From assembly GCA_003991915.1 (NCBI GenBank), contig RQTK01000155.1, positions 1-64,000 of the forward strand: 64,000 bases of DNA, in the 5' to 3' direction. This document shows, in pieces, positions 11,824 to 26,000 of the stretch. Each line of letters begins with the position of its first letter. Position 1 is the stretch's first letter. The translations under genes and the position numbers were made by a program. Below the pieces are notes generated by a model, which did no database searches, was not told the origin of the DNA, and worked only from the letters and a program-made list of their open reading frames with translations. This DNA comes from Elysia chlorotica (taxonomy: Eukaryota > Mollusca > Gastropoda > Plakobranchidae).

Positions 11824-14800
11824 CTGGTGCAAGAAAGAAAAGTTACAAAATAAAATGAAAAAATAAAATCTTTTTAGTCTTGAATTGGACTGAATAAAAT
11901 ACTACATAATGGAAAGATTTTTAATTAGAAAACTTAAAGAACGCTGCTGCCAGTAATATTGAAATGTAATTTATATTTTTTTTTAAATCTTCACTTTGTA
12001 CTGGTTTTACACTATATTATGAATCTTTTTATCAATTTTAACACCGTGAATAAATAAAAAAACACAACAGATATTCCAATTTAAGATCATCTCATTAAAA
12101 AAATATATGTTTTTTTAAACTCTCATCAAGATAAAGTAATGTAATGGCATAAAACAAGATGAAAAAGATCAAATCTAAAGGCTTTAAAACTCAAGATAGA
12201 ATTAAAACCAACTTTATAATTTCAACCTATGGCTGCTCATTACTTTATGCAATGGTGTAAAAGTCAACTCATTCTACTTTTCTTTTCTCCTGTGAACTTT
12301 ATCCTTCCATTATACACAAGCAGGCAAAATACTTTACACAAATGGGTCCGACCTCTATCTCACAAAATTCATGTGATGTTGTAAGCCGGCTCATGTAAAA
12401 AAGGTATATTAAAATAGGTCTATGCTCTAGCCCAATCAGCAGATTGTTTTAAAAAAATACAACCACCACATGATTTCATTTACAGTTGTTGTTTTTTTTT
12501 TCAAAGAAAGAGGTCAGATCCATTGTTGAAATGGGATAGCAACCGATTTATGTAATTTTAATATACCGGTAATAAAGCGCTGAAACTTGAATCTCTTTTT
12601 TTCTTACCATTATTGGCCTCTAGAATGGCATTACTCATGTCAGTGATTGCTTTCTGCACAACATCCAGTGTGGGTTCCACAATGATATTGGGCACTGAAA
12701 ATTTCACACTGACTTCAAATCTGCAATGAATAAAAACAATTTTCAATATGTATTTACATTTATTCCTTTCAATAATTCCACTGAAACAAGACATTGTGAG
12801 TACAAAAGAATTAGTCTTCCTTAGAAGTTCTACACATAAAAAGTACATTTCTTAAAATTTGATATAATGAAAAAAAAATTCTGTTCCTAACTTCATCGCT
12901 TATACAGTTACAAGTGTTTGACTTTGAGACTGTATCCCGCTGGAAGGGGGGTTATGTAGGGACCAGTACACATTGTTCATAATTTGTAGACCTAGGACTG
13001 TTACACACTTCCTACTGTGCACGGATAAAAACGACACACTACACAGCTGCCGGAGGGTACAAAAGACCGGCTTGCTTCGCGGTGAACACAGAGAAACTGT
13101 ATCTTTTGTTCGTCTAACTGATTGTTGTATTTTGGATCATTAAAGTTATCGACGTTGCTTTATTGCATCCTAAAACTTCACCTGCTTTAAGGATCATAAA
13201 GTATTTGTCAGGAAGGTATATACATGTTGAGATAAAACTCAAGATAGAATTAAAACCAACTTTATAATTTCAACTTATGGCTGCTCATTACTTTATGCAA
13301 TGGTGTAAAAGTCAACTCATTCTACTTTTCTTTTCTCCTGTGAACTTTATCCTTCCATTATACACAAGCAGGCAAAATACTTTACACAAATGGGTCCGAC
13401 CTCTATCTCACAAAATTCATGTGATGTTGTAAGCCGGCTCATGTAAAAAAGGTATATTAAAATAGGTCTATGCTCTAGCCCAATCAGCAGATTGTTTTAA
13501 AAAAATACAATCACCACATGATTTTATTTACGGTTGTTGTTTTTTCAAAGAAAGAGGACAGATCCATTATTGAAATTGGATAGCAACCGATATATATATT
13601 ATTTTAATATAATGAAGCACTAAAACTTGAATCTTTTTTTTCTTACCATTATTGGCCTCTAGAATGGCATTACTCATGTCAGTGATTGCTTTCTGCACAA
13701 CATCCAGTGTGGGTTCCACAATGATATTGGGCACTGAAAATTTCACACTGACTTCAAATCTGCAATGAATAAAAACAATTTTCAATATGTATGTACATTT
13801 ATTCTTTTCAATAATTCCATTGAAACAAGACATTGTGAGTAAAAAAGAATTATTCTTCCTTACAAAATCTACACATAAAAAGATCATTTCTTAAATTTGA
13901 TATAATTATGAAAAAAAAATACAAGAATTAAGGTTTGTTAGAGTTTTATGAATCTCTTATCATCTTATCATTAAGAGGAATTAGAATATTTGAGGTACAG
14001 TTAAGAGAAAATTACAGTTATTTTGCATTTTTAACCAGGTTTTATATACATTCAGGCTTTCAAATTTCTTTTTTCTTTAATTCCTGCAAATATTTTTATG
14101 CATTTCTTACTTTTTTTTTCTATTTTTCTTGTTATAGGTTTTTATTTTTTCACCACCTGTAGTGTCTAAAGTGCTCAAATGATTCCGCCAGTAGAAATTA
14201 TCTATCCACTATTTTCGCATTTTACAACATGAAAAACCACAACACAGTTACAACCTAACTGTCTAAAAGAACCCAGGTAGCTCAGCTAAATAGTGCTCCA
14301 TACTGAGAGCAGTAAGACCACATTTTAAATCTCAGCAGGTGCCTGTGTCTCTGTATATATTTCTTCAGGAAACATAGGTGATGTAAAACTCAACAAAGAT
14401 ACCTTCACATGAAAACCAACTTACTGCAGCAAAGTGCTGATCACAGCATTCTCCCCGGGTGACCAGGTCATCTGAGACAAGTTGGTCATTGTGCTGTCTG
14501 GTCGGTTGGACGTCTGTGACATTCTGCCACCACTCTGAGCAGAGTTCACTCGGCTGTTGCCAAGGCTCCCTCTGAGGTGTAAAGATTCATAGGGAAATAA
14601 AACTCTAAAACCATGTAAACCACGGGATAATTTATCGCCAATGAAGAAATCGTCTTTCTTTAGTGAATAAGATGATTAAAAATAAAAACCAACTATTAAT
14701 AACAATCCAATTGTGAAAGCTAAATAGGTTTTTGAGACAAAGGATTGATAAAAATCATTTGGCAAAAACTATTATCCATTAAGTAAAAAGTTTAATGAAA

Positions 14801-15675
14801 AAGATCCTTACATCATAAGAAATGCAATTCAAACCAGAAATTTAAAAAACCCAATAAATCTTAGCTAGACATGTACTCAGATAGTCCTCTAATGGCCAGG
14901 ACTGTAAAGATCTAAGTAACCCAATAAAATTGTTGATAGCAAATTATTTTTAAAGATCTATACCTTCAAGGAAAAATCTATCAACAGAGTCTAGTTTAAA
15001 TATTCTGACATATAAATAACCCAGTATAAAATGAAGAGAAGTTTCAAATACTTTAACACATTCATTTCTAATTTCCCATATTTCTTAATAGAGTACTTTT
15101 GCTTTTGTTCAAATAATTTTTCGGTAGCAGAGCTTGATCCAGTAATTTTTCAGGTACAATTTGATCCCTCTTTTCTTTTTTCTTTCAATTTTAGTTTATC
15201 CCTATACAAAATTCATCAAGGAAATGTATACAAAAAAAGACAATGGTCCAAAACTGTCCATGAAAAAAAAGCTGTGTTGAGAAGAAGAAAGCTGACTTAG
15301 TGCACTGTATCCTACAGAGAATTGACAGAGCGTTGTAAAAATTGTATGCAACGATACAAAACTCACCCAGCCATGTTGCCATATGCAGCCCGAGGTGAGG
15401 GGGAGCTGCAGTCGCTCTGGGTCTCAATGTTGGACGATGGCGTGAATGCCCTGACTACCTCGCCTGTACAGCCTGTGGCGTCGGCCAGACGTGCCAGAGA
15501 TGTGGTAGTTGCACTGAGCACAGCCTGGAACACCTGGTTCTTGAAGTGACCTGATTAGGAGCGTTTTTAACAATAGTGATTATAGTGATAGTAATATAAT
15601 AAAAAAAAAAAAAATATAAATAATCAATATAATAATAATAACAACAACAACAACAACAGCAACAACAACAACTAT

Positions 15676-15722
<47 letters not shown>

Positions 15723-18700
15723 ATTACAATAATTTTTAAATAGTAACAATGATATAAACAAATGAAACAGCAGTGGTAGTAGTATTTCAGTTGAGCTTAG
15801 TGTTTTAACAGTACATCAGCAAAATAACAGCTATATAGTGCCCATGATGTCATGCAACAGTTAATGCATTACACTAGTAGCAAGGTGGCGAGGGCGGCAA
15901 GGCGGTGGCAGCAGCATAAGCAGCAGCAGCAGTAGTAGTAGTAGTAGAGTGGAGTTCTTTGATCAATCTTTACTTAAAGAGAATTTATGTATGTAATCGA
16001 GCATTTATCATTTCAGTAAGCTCTCTTTTATGTAAGTTTTTTCATGGTATATTTACATGAACTTTACATAACCTTGAAAATGGATTCAAAAACCTTCAGG
16101 ACACTCTTGCAATTATTATTCAATATCCTTTTGGTACCCGACCAATGCTAAATTTATTGGATTAAGCAAAATAGTATGATAAAGGAAATACAAAATTGTC
16201 CAAGCCATATGCTGAATTAAATCAAATATAATATGCAATAATGATGTTATGGACACAACAATTGTTTTTTTTTATCTATGGACATAAGATTATGAAAAAG
16301 AATGCATACAAAACAACATTGGGCAGGTGTCATTCAGATTTACAACTGTAAAATCTTAATCTATTATTGTCTTTCTCTCAAACAAAATAAGAAAACAATT
16401 GATTTAAAACTGATTCACCCTCTTTAGGATCAGTTCTTAAATACATAATTCTACATAGTGCTGATAAAAAAATGTTTCCTGCATGCTTAACCAAAACTTT
16501 GTTACACTTAGTGCCTGATAGAAACATTTAAACAGTTAAAATATTTACTTTTAGTGCATAATTTTTGTCTGTGACAGTTTTAACAAAAGCACATACCTAT
16601 GAGCTCAATAACATTATACTCCTCAATAGCCATTTCCTTTTTCTCTTTCTCGTGCTCATCATCATCCAGCATCATTTGAAGTTTCTTCTCCTTCAGAGCT
16701 TGCTTGCTGTCAGGCTGTATGGACAATATGTAGAGTTATATGGATGTAAATCAGTATTTGCTTGAAAAATATTTTTCAGATTTCTAAAGATGACATATTT
16801 GCAATCTTTAAAATGATTTTAGTGATAAAATTAAAATATTCTTCATCAAAACTTTGAAAATTTGAATCGTATCTATCTTATAGCAATGAATTTTTATTCC
16901 AAATTTTATTTTTACTTAAAGACTAACATATTCTTTAAAATATAAGAAAAACTTCATAAAAAGATTGTTTCCTGACAGACTTTTAACATAGTTAAGAGAT
17001 TTGGGTTGTTGTTGTTTTTTTTTTGCTTCCCTATAAAAAAAAAATCATTAAACTGTTTCAGTTCCTTTGTCATTTTGTTCCTCCTGCATAAAAGTTACCC
17101 TTAAATTTTGTTTCCTTTGAAGTACAGTGGTTACTACATTTTATAGAAATTTAGCTATCATGTTAATTCACAATATTTCATAAAACCTTTAAAGTCTAGT
17201 CACTTTGTAAGAGTCTTGCAAAATATGCTAAAATTGACTTGCTGTATCAACAAAAACTTCATGTGTATCTTTAGTTTATAATTTAAGCAAACATTGTTGC
17301 AGGAGAAAAGAAAAAAAAATTAATTGAAATGAGGATCATGCATCAAGTAAAAAATGTACTGCATATCTCATTAACTTAGTAATCTTAACTTAATTGCTTA
17401 TATTTTTGCAGAATTCAACTCCTTTTTATAGCTTTTTTTTTTACATATTTTTACATTGGATATCTTAGGAACAATTCCAAATCTGTCTTACATATAATAT
17501 ATAATTTAATAGCAAAAACAGCTTGAATGCAGTATTACTAAATGCAATAGTAAAAATCAAAACTTGCAATCATACAAACACAAAAAGTTCTTTCGGTGTT
17601 TTCCATTTGATAAAGTGTGCACTAAGGTGTATTGTTTGCTCCCTCTTTGAAATTTATCTTGAAAGTAGTGGCAGGAAATAAAGCTTTTAAAAATAAATCA
17701 TCTTAGCATTCAACTCACTAATATTGACTTCAGACATTACCAGTAGCTACTTAATATCCAACACTTAATATATTTGATGTATGGAGATTAGTTCCACAGA
17801 AGATATCTTCCTAATAATGATGAACATGACATTCATAAACATTTAAATCAATATTATCTGTAACTGATTTAAGTGTCCTTGGTCTCTCCCAGAGTCTAAT
17901 GAGAATTTTATTAGTGTTGAAACAAAAAGTTATTTATGAATTCTCTTAATAAAAAGGGGTAAAAATTGTGAGATTTTGAAATGATGTCACATTCCACATT
18001 GAAATAAACATAATTAATATTGCATCAACTTTCCAGAAAAAAAATGTTTAGGAAAGAAAAAGTATGTCTCCCAAAGATTAAAACAACATCTTTGGATTTT
18101 CTAACATAATGAATTGGAAACAAAACATAACAGTAGTTCTGGAATCATGCCATGATAAAGCAAATATATTAGAGTAAAAAATAATGCTTGATGTAAGATT
18201 GTTTTGGACCATGTTTGACAACAAGAAGTAGTAAAAATTGAAGATACCATGCGTGATTTTTCGTCTAAACTTCCATGCAAATAGTGTTTTTTTTTCATTT
18301 TTTTAGCAAAGGAATGTTGCATGCAAGAGATCTTTTGTGGTGCTCTGTTAATCTCAAATGAAACAACTATAGTTGTTTTTTTTTCTTTGATGGACTTGAA
18401 CTGCAGAAAACTAGATGGTGCACAAAATCCAGGTATTCACAACACTGCAAATGATACAACCATACCTCATGAACAGATAACCATGGCACTGCAAGAAAAA
18501 CAGACATATCACACAACGTGCACCATATCAATGCTAATACTATCAAGGCAACGTAGGAAGTGTACATTTATGTTGAGGGAAGATGTGTCCACCCAAGTGA
18601 TTTCTATAAGAATTTGACACACAGTGCAGCAACTTATGTTGGCGTACAGATTTGGAAGTATGACGAATTTTGTCTGCCTGTTTATGACGGATGTTTCGGA

Positions 18701-21154
18701 GCTTAGACATGATGGTTGTGTGTGCGTGAGCAACACTCTTGAGGGTAATGGAATATTCCTGAGGAGAAACACATTCAGCCATACAGTTCATCATTGGATG
18801 TTCAACTGGAAATAATTTTTAAACCATCAATTTCAGCCACAAACAGTTACAAGTGCATTGCCTTTTTTCTGATTTCCTTACTACAACAGTCACATATATT
18901 TTAAGATTAAAATATAAATTTTTACAGCTAGAATTGAAGAAAGTGCTCCGCAATGATAGACTAGTGATTAGAAGTAGTAGAGAATGCAGCAGTCAGTATA
19001 TACCAAGTTCTCTTTGAGTGGCAACAATTCTATAAACGACAGACTAATCGCAACCATTTTTCATCCATTTTCTCTTATACGTTTTCTTTGAACCACTGCT
19101 GCCCACTACCTAAGACTTTAGCTCTGAATAATTTCTGCTTAATATTTTCGCAGTGGTTTGCATCCGCTGTATCTAATCTTTTAAGGCTGCCTGATTTAAG
19201 CTCTTCTTTGTTGGTAAGTGAGAGAAATTTTTGGTGGTGAATATAAAATCTATATTCTTCATAGTGAACAAATTACCTACGATGATCTAAAAATTATTCA
19301 GCTGTACTACAGTAAACGATCATTAAAGCAAACAAGAGAAAATGCATCTCAATATTAATGCAGATTACTACTCCATTGGAAAACATTGCTTAACCTTAAA
19401 AAGAAAAGTATTTTGTGAAGCTTAAAAGTTTGTAACAACACTTGAAAAGTAAAAAAAAGCATGTTTCTTGAAAAAAAAATTAGGGTCAGTCCGATTTGTT
19501 TTTTTTTTACAGCTAAGTATTGAGGCAAAAGCTTTCCTCCATACTTTAAAAAGTGGTATGTAAAGCTATAATCACTTTCATTCTTTATTTGGATCTCTTT
19601 AGCTTCATGATGACTTTTTAAAAGATGAAACAAGGGGCAGATATTGTCAAGAAAAAAATAGTAATTTTATATTCCAACACAAGTGCACTTGTTTCCACAA
19701 ACATTTTTCTAATAGTCTCCAGTAATTTTAAGAAATGGCCCATAAATTACAGTTTTTTAAATACTCAATTGTGCCTAATTTAATAATATATCTCCATTTC
19801 ATGCATAGTCGGTATCCTAAAACCCACACAAAACACAGCTTCAGACATACCTTAAGCGCAATACAAAAAAGCAAAATGGCAAAAGTTATGTAAGCAGCTT
19901 CTAGAATGTATCAAAGCTTAAATCTATATTTCTTCTTCAAACACAATATAAGACCAAGCATCATGCAGTTTCACTCTTCACTGAGACAAATGTCTTACAA
20001 TTATGACCACATTGTACACCAAATATTATCCAAGCCCTAAATACTAAGCAATATGGGGAAAACGTTATGGACTTTGGCTAAGGTCTTCATGCAGTAGCAA
20101 ATCACTTTACCTTACGCTTTTTCTAAATGACAAGAAAAAGGGGCAAAAGATGTTTTTAAGGAACAAGCAAATACTGTGATATGATATAAACATTATAAAT
20201 TGAAAAATACAGCTTCTGGAAAAAACAAAAAGACCTAATTTTTCCACTAAAGAAACAAAAAGTCTAAGTGAGCTATATCATGTAGGCTATCTATAAAGGC
20301 GTGCGATTCATAAAGTTTCTGAAAGCAAAAAGATACACGTATGTAGTTTATAAATTTTTTTGAAGGCTAAGACCTTAGGATTAGCATTACATAAACATCA
20401 GGTTATTAGATTTCCTTTTATTTTAAGTTAGAAATCTTTTATTTTTTTTATTTCATGACTTTTGAGTATAATGAATTCCTCTTTCTAAAGAATTATATAC
20501 AGGATTGTTATGAAAAAAATACACATAATTATGTGTCAAGATCTCAGTTTCTCGTATAGTGAAAGGTTTTTTTAAAATAAAAATGAAAGGCATCCTTCAC
20601 CAAAAGTGAAGTAAAATAAAGCTGCAAATGAAACTCTTTATTAAAGAAAAAAAAAATTTTTCAAGGAATAATATTTTGAGAACTTTGAGGGAATGTTGAC
20701 TCATAGGGTATATCCTTTTGAGAAAATTCAAATAGCAAGGTGCTGATATGATATAAAGAGAGAGTTGATAGGTTGATTTTTACCTTTTTGGTTGTAAGTA
20801 GATTTGCCACAGCCTGAAGTCCAGCCAAGACTGTCTCAACGTAGCCTTGGAGGATGGCTGACCTCTCGTCGATGTTGGACATCATTGTCTGGCGGAAGTC
20901 ATCCACAGGCTGCAAAGAAAATAAAAAAATGTGTGTTAAAACAATGAAGAAAAATGATGAAAAAGCCATTTAAAGATTTGTGAGGTTTTGGTACAAGAAA
21001 TATTTTACTGTATTCCACAGGTTATTAATACTTACACTTACATTTCTGAACATAACCATTATTCGTTAATCTTTCCCAGCACTGGAAAAGTGTTGACTTA
21101 AGTAGATAATAACAAAAAAAAAATTTTTTAATCACTTTAAACTCACCATAATGT

Positions 21155-21246
<92 letters not shown>

Positions 21247-21319
21247 GAGACAGAGAGAAGATAGGTATACATACAGACAAACAGAGGAGAGACACAGAGA
21301 AAGGAGAGTGGGAGAGAGG

Positions 21320-21364
<45 letters not shown>

Positions 21365-23005
21365 TTAGACAGATGGACTGACCAACACAGAATGCGATTT
21401 ATGTTTTGATGAAAAATAACACCATGTTAAATCCGACCCCTGTGGGTGAAATAAAATACATCTTATCTTTTCTTTTTTTGCCTTTCACTGAATGAATATT
21501 CATGTCAATAGAGTTACATGTTGAAATCAAGTTCTTACCCAAGTGCGTGAGAAAGCCAAATCAGGGTCAAACAGACAGAAGTTCTGAATGGTGTTGATCA
21601 TACCAATAACTTTAGTCTCCATAACATTGTTGACCAGGTGACTTAGGTTTTTCAGCTTCTCTGTTGCCGAGTGAACCTGATGCAGGAATGCATCTGAACA
21701 AATAGAGTAATAGAACTTTTTTTAAAATCAAATTGAAAATGATCAATTTATTTCACTCAAAATAATTAACAAAAAATAAAACATTTTACAACTTTATACA
21801 AACTCATTAAAGATGTAAGGAAATGAATAGTGTTTATCAATGAAAGGAAGCCACCTTCTGAGACACAAATACCAAATGAGCATTTGTTTTGATTTATAGA
21901 ACAATCACGTACAAAATATAAAAACATAAACAAATAGAAAATCTACCCCACACATGTTTGCAATGCTACATGCCCCTGACAGACATATATTTCTGGCATT
22001 GTATTTAAAACGTTATTTGTTCAAACAATTTGTTAAAAGATATAAAACTTTAAAGAAGCATACTATTTACCAGAGACTAACATAAAAACAAAAATGTATC
22101 AGCAGCCAAAATTAATGGGGGAGTGCCAGTGACTCAATCAGTTAAGTTGAGCCTGGGAAATCCTTAGATCAAATCTCAGTTAGCACCTTTTTCTCTATAT
22201 AGGACTTCTTTGGAAACCTAAGAAGCAAATAGCTAATCATAGATTTTTATTGGGCAATAATTATTTGTCAGATTTCCCCATTACTGTTTGGGTTGTTGTC
22301 AGGATAATGTGACCAACTGAAGTAGCACATAAAATTGTCAGAATTAGTCTTGGGACCCATCACCTTATAAGATCCTCTTCAGAAATATAAGAGATGTAAA
22401 CCTAGAAGAAAGATTTTTTCCTGAAAAGAACAGAGAGAGAATAGAAAATAAAATAATTCTAACCGATATTCATGCTGTTCCAAGCCAGAGTGCTCAAGCC
22501 AGGCTGCAGTTGCTGTTGCACGTGCTGTACGTGTGGACTGAACAACTTGCTCAGTGGAGCTGGGATTGACTTGCAGACATCCCTGTATAGTGATGGGTAG
22601 GAGAGGGTTTAGTCTCTATAGTAATGGGCAGAAGACTGTTACTTTTCATAGTGATGAGCAGAAGATGGTTACTTTTCATAGAGATGGGCAGAAGAGGTAA
22701 TGGTTGGAGATATGTGCACGTTTTATAATGACTGTGCACACGTTTTGTAGTGTGTTTTTGTGCGTGGGGATATATCACAAGGATGAATTGTTTATTTTTG
22801 GGTGAGCTAGGCTCTATTGCCTTTTTAGCTAGCTCATGTGGGGGTTTTTGTATGTGTAGTCTTATTGTCTGGATCGAGGCAGGATCAGTTGTGAAGAGAG
22901 AGAGGGTGGTGTACTGCTTTACCTAGTCTGCGATATTTTTTTTATTTTGATAACGAATTCAGACATTCTTATTTCCAGAGGACATGTATTGCAACACGTC
23001 AGTAA

Positions 23006-23075
<70 letters not shown>

Positions 23076-26000
23076 ATTATCGTATCTGGAGCTAGCATTA
23101 TATTTCCGCCTTGGTGTAAACATTCTGGACTCAATCCTCTGGCATCGTTGACTGTCTAGAGCCCAGACCTTGTGCTGTGCTAAGTTAATTACTCTGATTG
23201 ATTCTCTGTGGGTGGTGGTCATCTGTTCTTAAACTACTACTTTTGCCACCCTAGTGACTGGACCCTTATTAGAAAGCTTCACTATCGTTTGACTATTGTT
23301 GAATCCTTGTCCGGAACTATCAGTGTCTGATTCTTTCAGATTTTTTTTAATATTATATAATATTTTGTTATTTTGGAATTAATAATATTTTGAAACAGCC
23401 ATATATCGAAGTCATTTGTTACCTCCTTTTAGGTTCTATGTTCTCACTAACCCTTGGACTATAAAAGTTCTTTGTCCCTAACATTCACATTGTGATTCAA
23501 TTTTTTTCCCAAAGATAAAGGGGACGCATTGGGATGGGTCAGAACTCACTTGAAGTCACTAAGCACCAGCTCCAAATGGCTTTTGTAGTTCTTGAACCTT
23601 GACTCTTGCTGCATAACAGACATTGCAGCATCTGGGATCTGGATATCCAACCTTGTCATCCACTTGGCTTCATGAATCAATTCCAACACTCTGGCAGATA
23701 ATCAAACAATCATTATTATGAGCTAAAGTTGAATCTTCACCCAGATAAATTGAATGTTAGAGTCAAGAAAAATAGTTTCCCATTAAACCTGTGGTCTAAG
23801 AAATCTTTTTATGTGTCTCACTTTAGTAATTAGATTGTGCATTTTTTTCATCATTAAGTAGATCAAAGTGACTTATCTTGTTTTTTTATGCTGCTTTACA
23901 AACTACAATTTTACATAATGAGCTTTTTAAAGTTAGTTATATAATACCAATTTAGTTTTATAACATGAGAGGAAACCAATGCATATACTTTTAATTTAGT
24001 CATTTTAAACCACTGAGAATCAATAAAAAGGGAAAGATAACCTGGCTCTAGATCAGTACTGAATATGATTAAGTTGCAACCACACTATAAAGCCATATCA
24101 ACATTTTTAAAATAAATTTTTTTTCTTTAACATTCATTTATGTGCAAATTATCATTTTCTTAAGCCTATTTTAAGTATAAATTGTAAAAGAGTTCTTGGG
24201 TAGGTTACTTTCAAATGTCCCCTTGAGGGATTAATAAAGCCTATATTATCATATCTTATCTTATTATAATTTATGATTGATTAAAATTGTTGTAAATTCA
24301 ATCTAGATACTAAGTTAATTGACTTAGCAACCTGCTGTCAGCATTGACAATGATCTCTCCAGTATGTGGGTGCAGGACAAACAGCGTTGCCCTCAGACCA
24401 CTGCGGGCTTGCTCAATGTTGTTCTTCCACTGGGTGAACCACAGGCTTTCAAAGGTAACCAGAGCAGTAGCCAGGCGGTTGTAGATTCTGACCTGGCATC
24501 ATCAAAACAAAGCACAGGTTGGTAGTTTTCTTATTAGCAATATATTAACATAAGAATTTTTTTTAACTATTTGGGAATAATATAGGTTCATATTATTCTT
24601 GCACTTATTTGTAATGCTTGTACAATATTCAGAGACAGAGACAGGGAGAGAGGGACAGAGAGAGAGAGAGAGAGATCAGACAAAAACAATTTAAGATTTT
24701 TATGTAACTATTATTATTACTAATGTTGTTATTAAATCCAACACCAATTCTCCTTGTTGATGAATAAAAATGATCCCTTTTTTATCTTTGCCTAACTTAA
24801 TCTTATACATACTTGTCTTCCGAAATCAGCCAGAGATGTGACTGCCTTATTATCCCTAAAAATCTTCATAGGGTCTTCAATTCTTTTGAGCAGTTGCCTT
24901 GACCAGTAGATCGCACCAGCCACAGGAGGAGCATTTCTCACCATAATTGGGCTCTCCTGGAGCAACATTTATAGAAGCAATATTTCGTGTCAAATGAAAA
25001 TGTAAGAAAAAATTTATTTTCTACAGATCACATGCAAGAGTGATAATACTTATCTTGATAATGTTTTCTTAAGGGGAAATTTATATTGGTTCAAAATAAA
25101 ATCCGTTCTTTGTATATAATGTTTAAAAAAAAAACAGAAAAGAAAAAAAAAACACACAGACATAAAATAAATTATTTTAAAGTTTTTAAAATAACAAATG
25201 TCTCACATTTTTTTAGAAGGATTACAGTGTAAGAAATGTGATTTTTTTTTAATCACTTCTATTCTTGTGTCAAAAAGTTAAATTTGAGTTATAACATGAA
25301 AACAATATGTAGACTTGCACCTGCGCCATTCCATTAAATAAAAACAAGTAAGAATATTGTCTTATTATGTAGAAATATAAGAAAAATCAATCTCATTAAA
25401 TGGAAAATAAAACACTTTATATAAATGAAATATTCCATTATCAAACTCTTTTGTTCTTAAATACAAAAGCAGCAGTATAAAATACAAGTTTTTTTTTTAT
25501 CATATCAAGCTTTTTTTCCTCACTACTTTGCAATAAGGAGTGTAAATTTACCTGCAGGGTGTTATATAAAATTTCTGTAATTCTATAAACAAATTATCCT
25601 ATATGATATTATAAAAAAAACTTGTATCTCCAAATCATGTACTACATATTTTATCCTGATTGCCAACGGTCAGTTTAATATTTTAAAGGAAATCACTATT
25701 TGGAAAAAAAGGCTAGCTGTCCAAACATTTTCCCTCCAACTGGTTTACAATTTGACTCATATCATCAGTGGCCATGAAAGTGTTAACACTCATCTGAGGA
25801 ATATCTTATGATGTTGTATGCTGATCATCTGATACTTAATGCCTTTTTACCTTGTGCTTTTCATAGATTTTCTGCACTTCATCCAGATCAGACTCATACC
25901 AGCCAAAGATCTCGACATACTTCTCAGCAACAGTCCCTCGCACACCAGAGCGATTGGCAATTGGATTGAACCTGATTGATGAAGCAAATAAAAAGTAGTA

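Noticed and set aside
21143..21364. Open frame of Leu-Ser repeats (also at 34316 and 42844)
   Set aside because: Translation of (GA)n microsatellites.
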